Positions 61,584 to 64,000 of a stretch of DNA of 64,000 nt are shown here, in pieces. The notes beneath the pieces were generated by a model. The model saw only the letters and a list, made by a program, of their open reading frames with translations. It had not been told where the DNA came from and did no database searches. The first letter of the stretch is position 1; each line of letters opens with the position of its first letter. The position numbers were made by a program, and so were the translations under genes. This stretch comes from Atkinsonella hypoxylon (Eukaryota > Ascomycota > Sordariomycetes > Hypocreales > Clavicipitaceae), in contig JFHB01000073.1 of the NCBI GenBank assembly GCA_000729835.1, forward strand, positions 62,001 to 126,000, read 5' to 3'.

Positions 61584-63017
61584 ATGGCTCAAGTACCATC
61601 GCCATCGCCATCGCCATCATCATCACCATCATCATCACCATCGCCATCACCATCGCCATCGCTAAAGTTGATCGAGAATAAATGGCAAACATACATTAGT
61701 CGATTCCAGCTCCAAGCATTATGGACAGCTGAATATGAAACAGAATGGGCTAAGTATCAGCCCATTGTCCAGAAACTTGAAGCCGAGAACAACCAGAAAC
61801 GAAGCGAGGAGCAACAGATAGTACAGGCAAAGGCATATTGGACGGAAAAAAACAGACATATGTCTCCAGAACGACGTCGACAATGCCAGGATGCTTTGAC
61901 TGAGCTTTCTGTAGCCGCCGATAAAGTTCAACTTACATGGGCTGAGCGCTTCCATAAAAATGCCGCCTTCGAAGGCGAGGTGAAACGGCTCAAGACGGTC
62001 GAAGGCACACTATACACCGAGTTTACAATACGCTTTGGAAACTTTTTGGATAACAATTTTCGAGATGTACACGTGCATACTTCGCTTTGCAACCCGAGGT
62101 ACTACTTCGGACACACTGGCGGCGATTACATCTTTGTTCATCGCCGAGTATTTGGCGAGCAGGAGCCGTCATCCGATAGCATTGATTTCCGTGTACAGTA
62201 TTCTCAAGCATGGCAACATCCATGTTGGGAGACTCTTCTTCAGATCAATGAAGATGAACTTCCTCGAACCTACACCTTTCGTGGACTTGTCCCAAGAAGC
62301 CTTAAGGAGTACAGCGCTAGATTTGAAATGGTCTCCTCAAAGGTCATCCAAATTCTTGGCAGCATCATCTCATTTGGCTATAAACACAGCGAGGCACAGA
62401 TACAGTCCCAGCAGCGAGAGTACGCGAACGTGATCATATCGCAGACTTTTCTCTTGAGCCTATACAAAAAATGGACACAAGCAGTATGCGGAAGCAAGAA
62501 TAAGCTCCACTGGGCTCAACAAAAATTAAGAGAACATCCCTTGATATTTGAGTGCGCATACTTGCTCGCGGTAATCAGCAATTTGGAGCCTGGCTTCAAG
62601 GACATGATGAAGCCTCTGTTTCTGACCCTGACCCTTGCAACAGGGATGTCGCCTTATGCCTTGGTTGAGAAATATGGAACATATGTAACCGAAGAGGCTT
62701 TCGAAGAGCTATTGTGCAAAAAGAACGTTGATCATTGCATCGTGATCAGTCACGAGATAAAGGAGGTATGTCATTATCAAATCTTGTTGTTTCAGATAAA
62801 GGGGCGGGAATATCTTTTTCCGGACCAAACCACCCTCACTTTGTGCACAGGTAACAGGGATCAGAGCCGCAAACTAACATTTTTACAAAAGGACATCCAC
62901 CTCTACTTCAGAGACAGTCGATTTGAATCGGATCCCGTACACCCGCTCAATCGTTTCGATTCCATCAACGTCGAGCCAGCGTTGAAAAAAGTCGGTGAGC
63001 TTCTGCAAATGGATTAG
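61584..63017 (+). CDS. uncharacterised 477-residue protein with Ser-Pro repeat N-terminus
   Basis: Single open frame from ATG 61584 to TAG 63017. Residues 5-26 are an alternating Pro-Ser tract (about eleven PS or SS pairs) encoded by a CCATCG/CCATCA microsatellite. Residues about 40-125 are charged and helical with coiled-coil potential (QKLEAENNQKRSEEQQ). The rest is a mixed alpha/beta sequence with no signal peptide or membrane helix that I see, and no motif I can name. A 30-nt stretch, 62766-62795, starts GTATGT and ends TTGTTTCAG and is in frame; I keep it as coding because fungal introns are rarely so short. A long TA-rich promoter and clear leader support a real gene. It is probably lineage-specific; function unknown. 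Confidence 0.7.
   Translation: MAQVPSPSPSPSSSPSSSPSPSPSPSLKLIENKWQTYISRFQLQALWTAEYETEWAKYQPIVQKLEAENNQKRSEEQQIVQAKAYWTEKNRHMSPERRRQCQDALTELSVAADKVQLTWAERFHKNAAFEGEVKRLKTVEGTLYTEFTIRFGNFLDNNFRDVHVHTSLCNPRYYFGHTGGDYIFVHRRVFGEQEPSSDSIDFRVQYSQAWQHPCWETLLQINEDELPRTYTFRGLVPRSLKEYSARFEMVSSKVIQILGSIISFGYKHSEAQIQSQQREYANVIISQTFLLSLYKKWTQAVCGSKNKLHWAQQKLREHPLIFECAYLLAVISNLEPGFKDMMKPLFLTLTLATGMSPYALVEKYGTYVTEEAFEELLCKKNVDHCIVISHEIKEVCHYQILLFQIKGREYLFPDQTTLTLCTGNRDQSRKLTFLQKDIHLYFRDSRFESDPVHPLNRFDSINVEPALKKVGELLQMD
61591..61657. repeat. coding CCATCR microsatellite
   Basis: Eleven CCATCG, CCATCA or TCATCA units that encode the Pro-Ser tract of the 477-residue protein; the hexamer length means expansion or contraction stays in frame. 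Confidence 0.85.
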
Positions 63018-63281
63018 AGCGAAGCCGGAACATCTGGACTCAAGCTCTCGCATACCCCGGCCGACGATTCAGATGACCGACAGCTGTAATGAACACCACA
63101 GCTACTTCATACGACATTTCTGATCTGTACAACGAATCATTCGCGACAAAAAGTAGTGTTCTCACATTATTCTCAATATAAAAGAGGCGCATCCTTTTGA
63201 AGACCACCATCGACTTCACACGCGACACAGCATTTACCTCGGCATTCATCAACATCCCCGACAAACACAAACAAACCCAAA

Positions 63282-63818
63282 ATGTCTTTACTCTTCTCGC
63301 TCCGAAGCAACTTCGGTCAACAAATCAAACCGATCAATATTCAAGCTACAATAAAGCACCTCTTCTCGACCTCCTCTACAGCAATGGCCCGCGTACCCCC
63401 CAAACCCGTACTAGGAACCATGCCTGTGCGAAAGAACCGCACGGCACCTAAATCAGAGAACTTCTACCGCGTAAAGACGCTCAAGCAGAACATGTTCTCA
63501 CCCGCTCCACCCCCTTTACGAATGGCTCGTCTGCGGTTTCTGCGCCACTGGACGATTCATCGAGGTTGGCAGCTATTCCGACGCCAACAGCGCGATGCCA
63601 TTGCCAAGGAGAGACAGAGAATGCATGCGGGCATATACAATGCTTGCGAGGAATTACGTCAGACGGCCTGGCCGGAGGGCCGCGGGGAGGGATACTTGTA
63701 TCGGGTTGCGATGGAAAAAAAGGGCGTTTGGGGTACGGACGCTGTACCTATCGAATATGCCAGGTTTCAGACTGATAATCCGGGAAAGCAGCCTTGGAAC
63801 CATGATTGGAAGCGATAG
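63282..63818 (+). CDS. mrpl28: mitochondrial large-subunit ribosomal protein mL40 (MRPL28 family)
   Basis: Intronless, 178 residues, with a good AAAATGTC start context. The first about 30 residues are basic, Ser/Thr-rich and free of acidic residues (MSLLFSLRSNF, then HLFSTSS), as a mitochondrial targeting sequence should be. The body matches the fungal mL40/MRPL28 family: RFLRHWTIHRGWQLFRRQQRD, a conserved helix with NACEELR, then KKGVWG, PIEYARFQT and the terminal WNHDWKR. It is a structural protein of the mitoribosome large subunit. It follows the 477-residue protein in the same direction by 264 bp, with its own AT-rich promoter. Confidence 0.88.
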   Translation: MSLLFSLRSNFGQQIKPINIQATIKHLFSTSSTAMARVPPKPVLGTMPVRKNRTAPKSENFYRVKTLKQNMFSPAPPPLRMARLRFLRHWTIHRGWQLFRRQQRDAIAKERQRMHAGIYNACEELRQTAWPEGRGEGYLYRVAMEKKGVWGTDAVPIEYARFQTDNPGKQPWNHDWKR

Positions 63819-64000
63819 CTGCTCGTGATCGGGTATTACAAGATGCGAAGTGGTGTATCTGCATTTAAATTGCTCGATGCCACGCTGCAGAGGTGGCTGG
63901 TGGGTATCAATGTGTTATAGCAGCTGTATACTCAAAGTTTGCTATTGCAAGCATAATCAAAATACGATAAGAACCCCCAGGTAATCACTGATGTTGACCC

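Overview
The window is nuclear DNA of a filamentous ascomycete (Pezizomycotina). Genes carry short GT-AG introns of about 50-130 nt. The recognisable proteins are fungal families: a GIT1-type permease, RAN1-like and PRP4 kinases, a TFIIIC WD-repeat subunit, a CSC1/DUF221 channel, a CFEM protein and mitoribosomal mL40. One long transposon block shows the C-to-T/G-to-A decay of repeat-induced point mutation (RIP). The protein flavour and the frequent TACGGAGTA motif make me think of Sordariomycetes, probably Hypocreales. That placement is an impression, not a measurement.

Layout. A GIT1-like transporter (281-2040, +) is followed by 8.5 kb of gene-poor sequence, a RAN1-like kinase (10548-12121, -) and a 16.4-kb gene-poor stretch (12122-28511). 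That stretch holds simple repeats and a hAT-like non-autonomous element at 21618-22089. The dense core runs from 28.5 to 43.3 kb: PRP4 kinase (-), the tiny TMA7 gene (-, three exons), a PAQR/haemolysin III membrane protein (+), TFC6/Sfc6-like TFIIIC subunit (-), an alcohol-acetyltransferase-family enzyme (+) and a CSC1-like osmosensitive channel (-). A 174-bp inverted-repeat element sits in the shared promoter between the TFIIIC and acyltransferase genes.

From 43.3 kb on the window is accessory in character: a secreted CFEM protein (46718-47142) with a tandem duplication just downstream, a decayed gene remnant, a 265-bp MITE, then a 7.4-kb nested transposon block (49240-56669). The outer element is a Fot1/pogo-like Tc1-mariner transposon with perfect 39-bp inverted repeats and a TA target duplication. 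A 5987-bp Ty3/gypsy retrotransposon on the minus strand interrupts its transposase. The interiors of both are ruined by RIP. Beyond it come a short-chain dehydrogenase (-), a probable decayed gene, an unrecognised 477-residue protein (+) and the mitoribosomal protein mL40 (+).

The genes do not form one pathway. They are mostly housekeeping genes (splicing, Pol III transcription, translation, ion and phosphate homeostasis) in a conserved block, flanked by transposon-rich sequence with a secreted protein and lineage-specific genes. I found no convincing undescribed biochemical system. The most informative structure is the nested, RIP-mutated transposon block with an apparent deletion at the insertion point.
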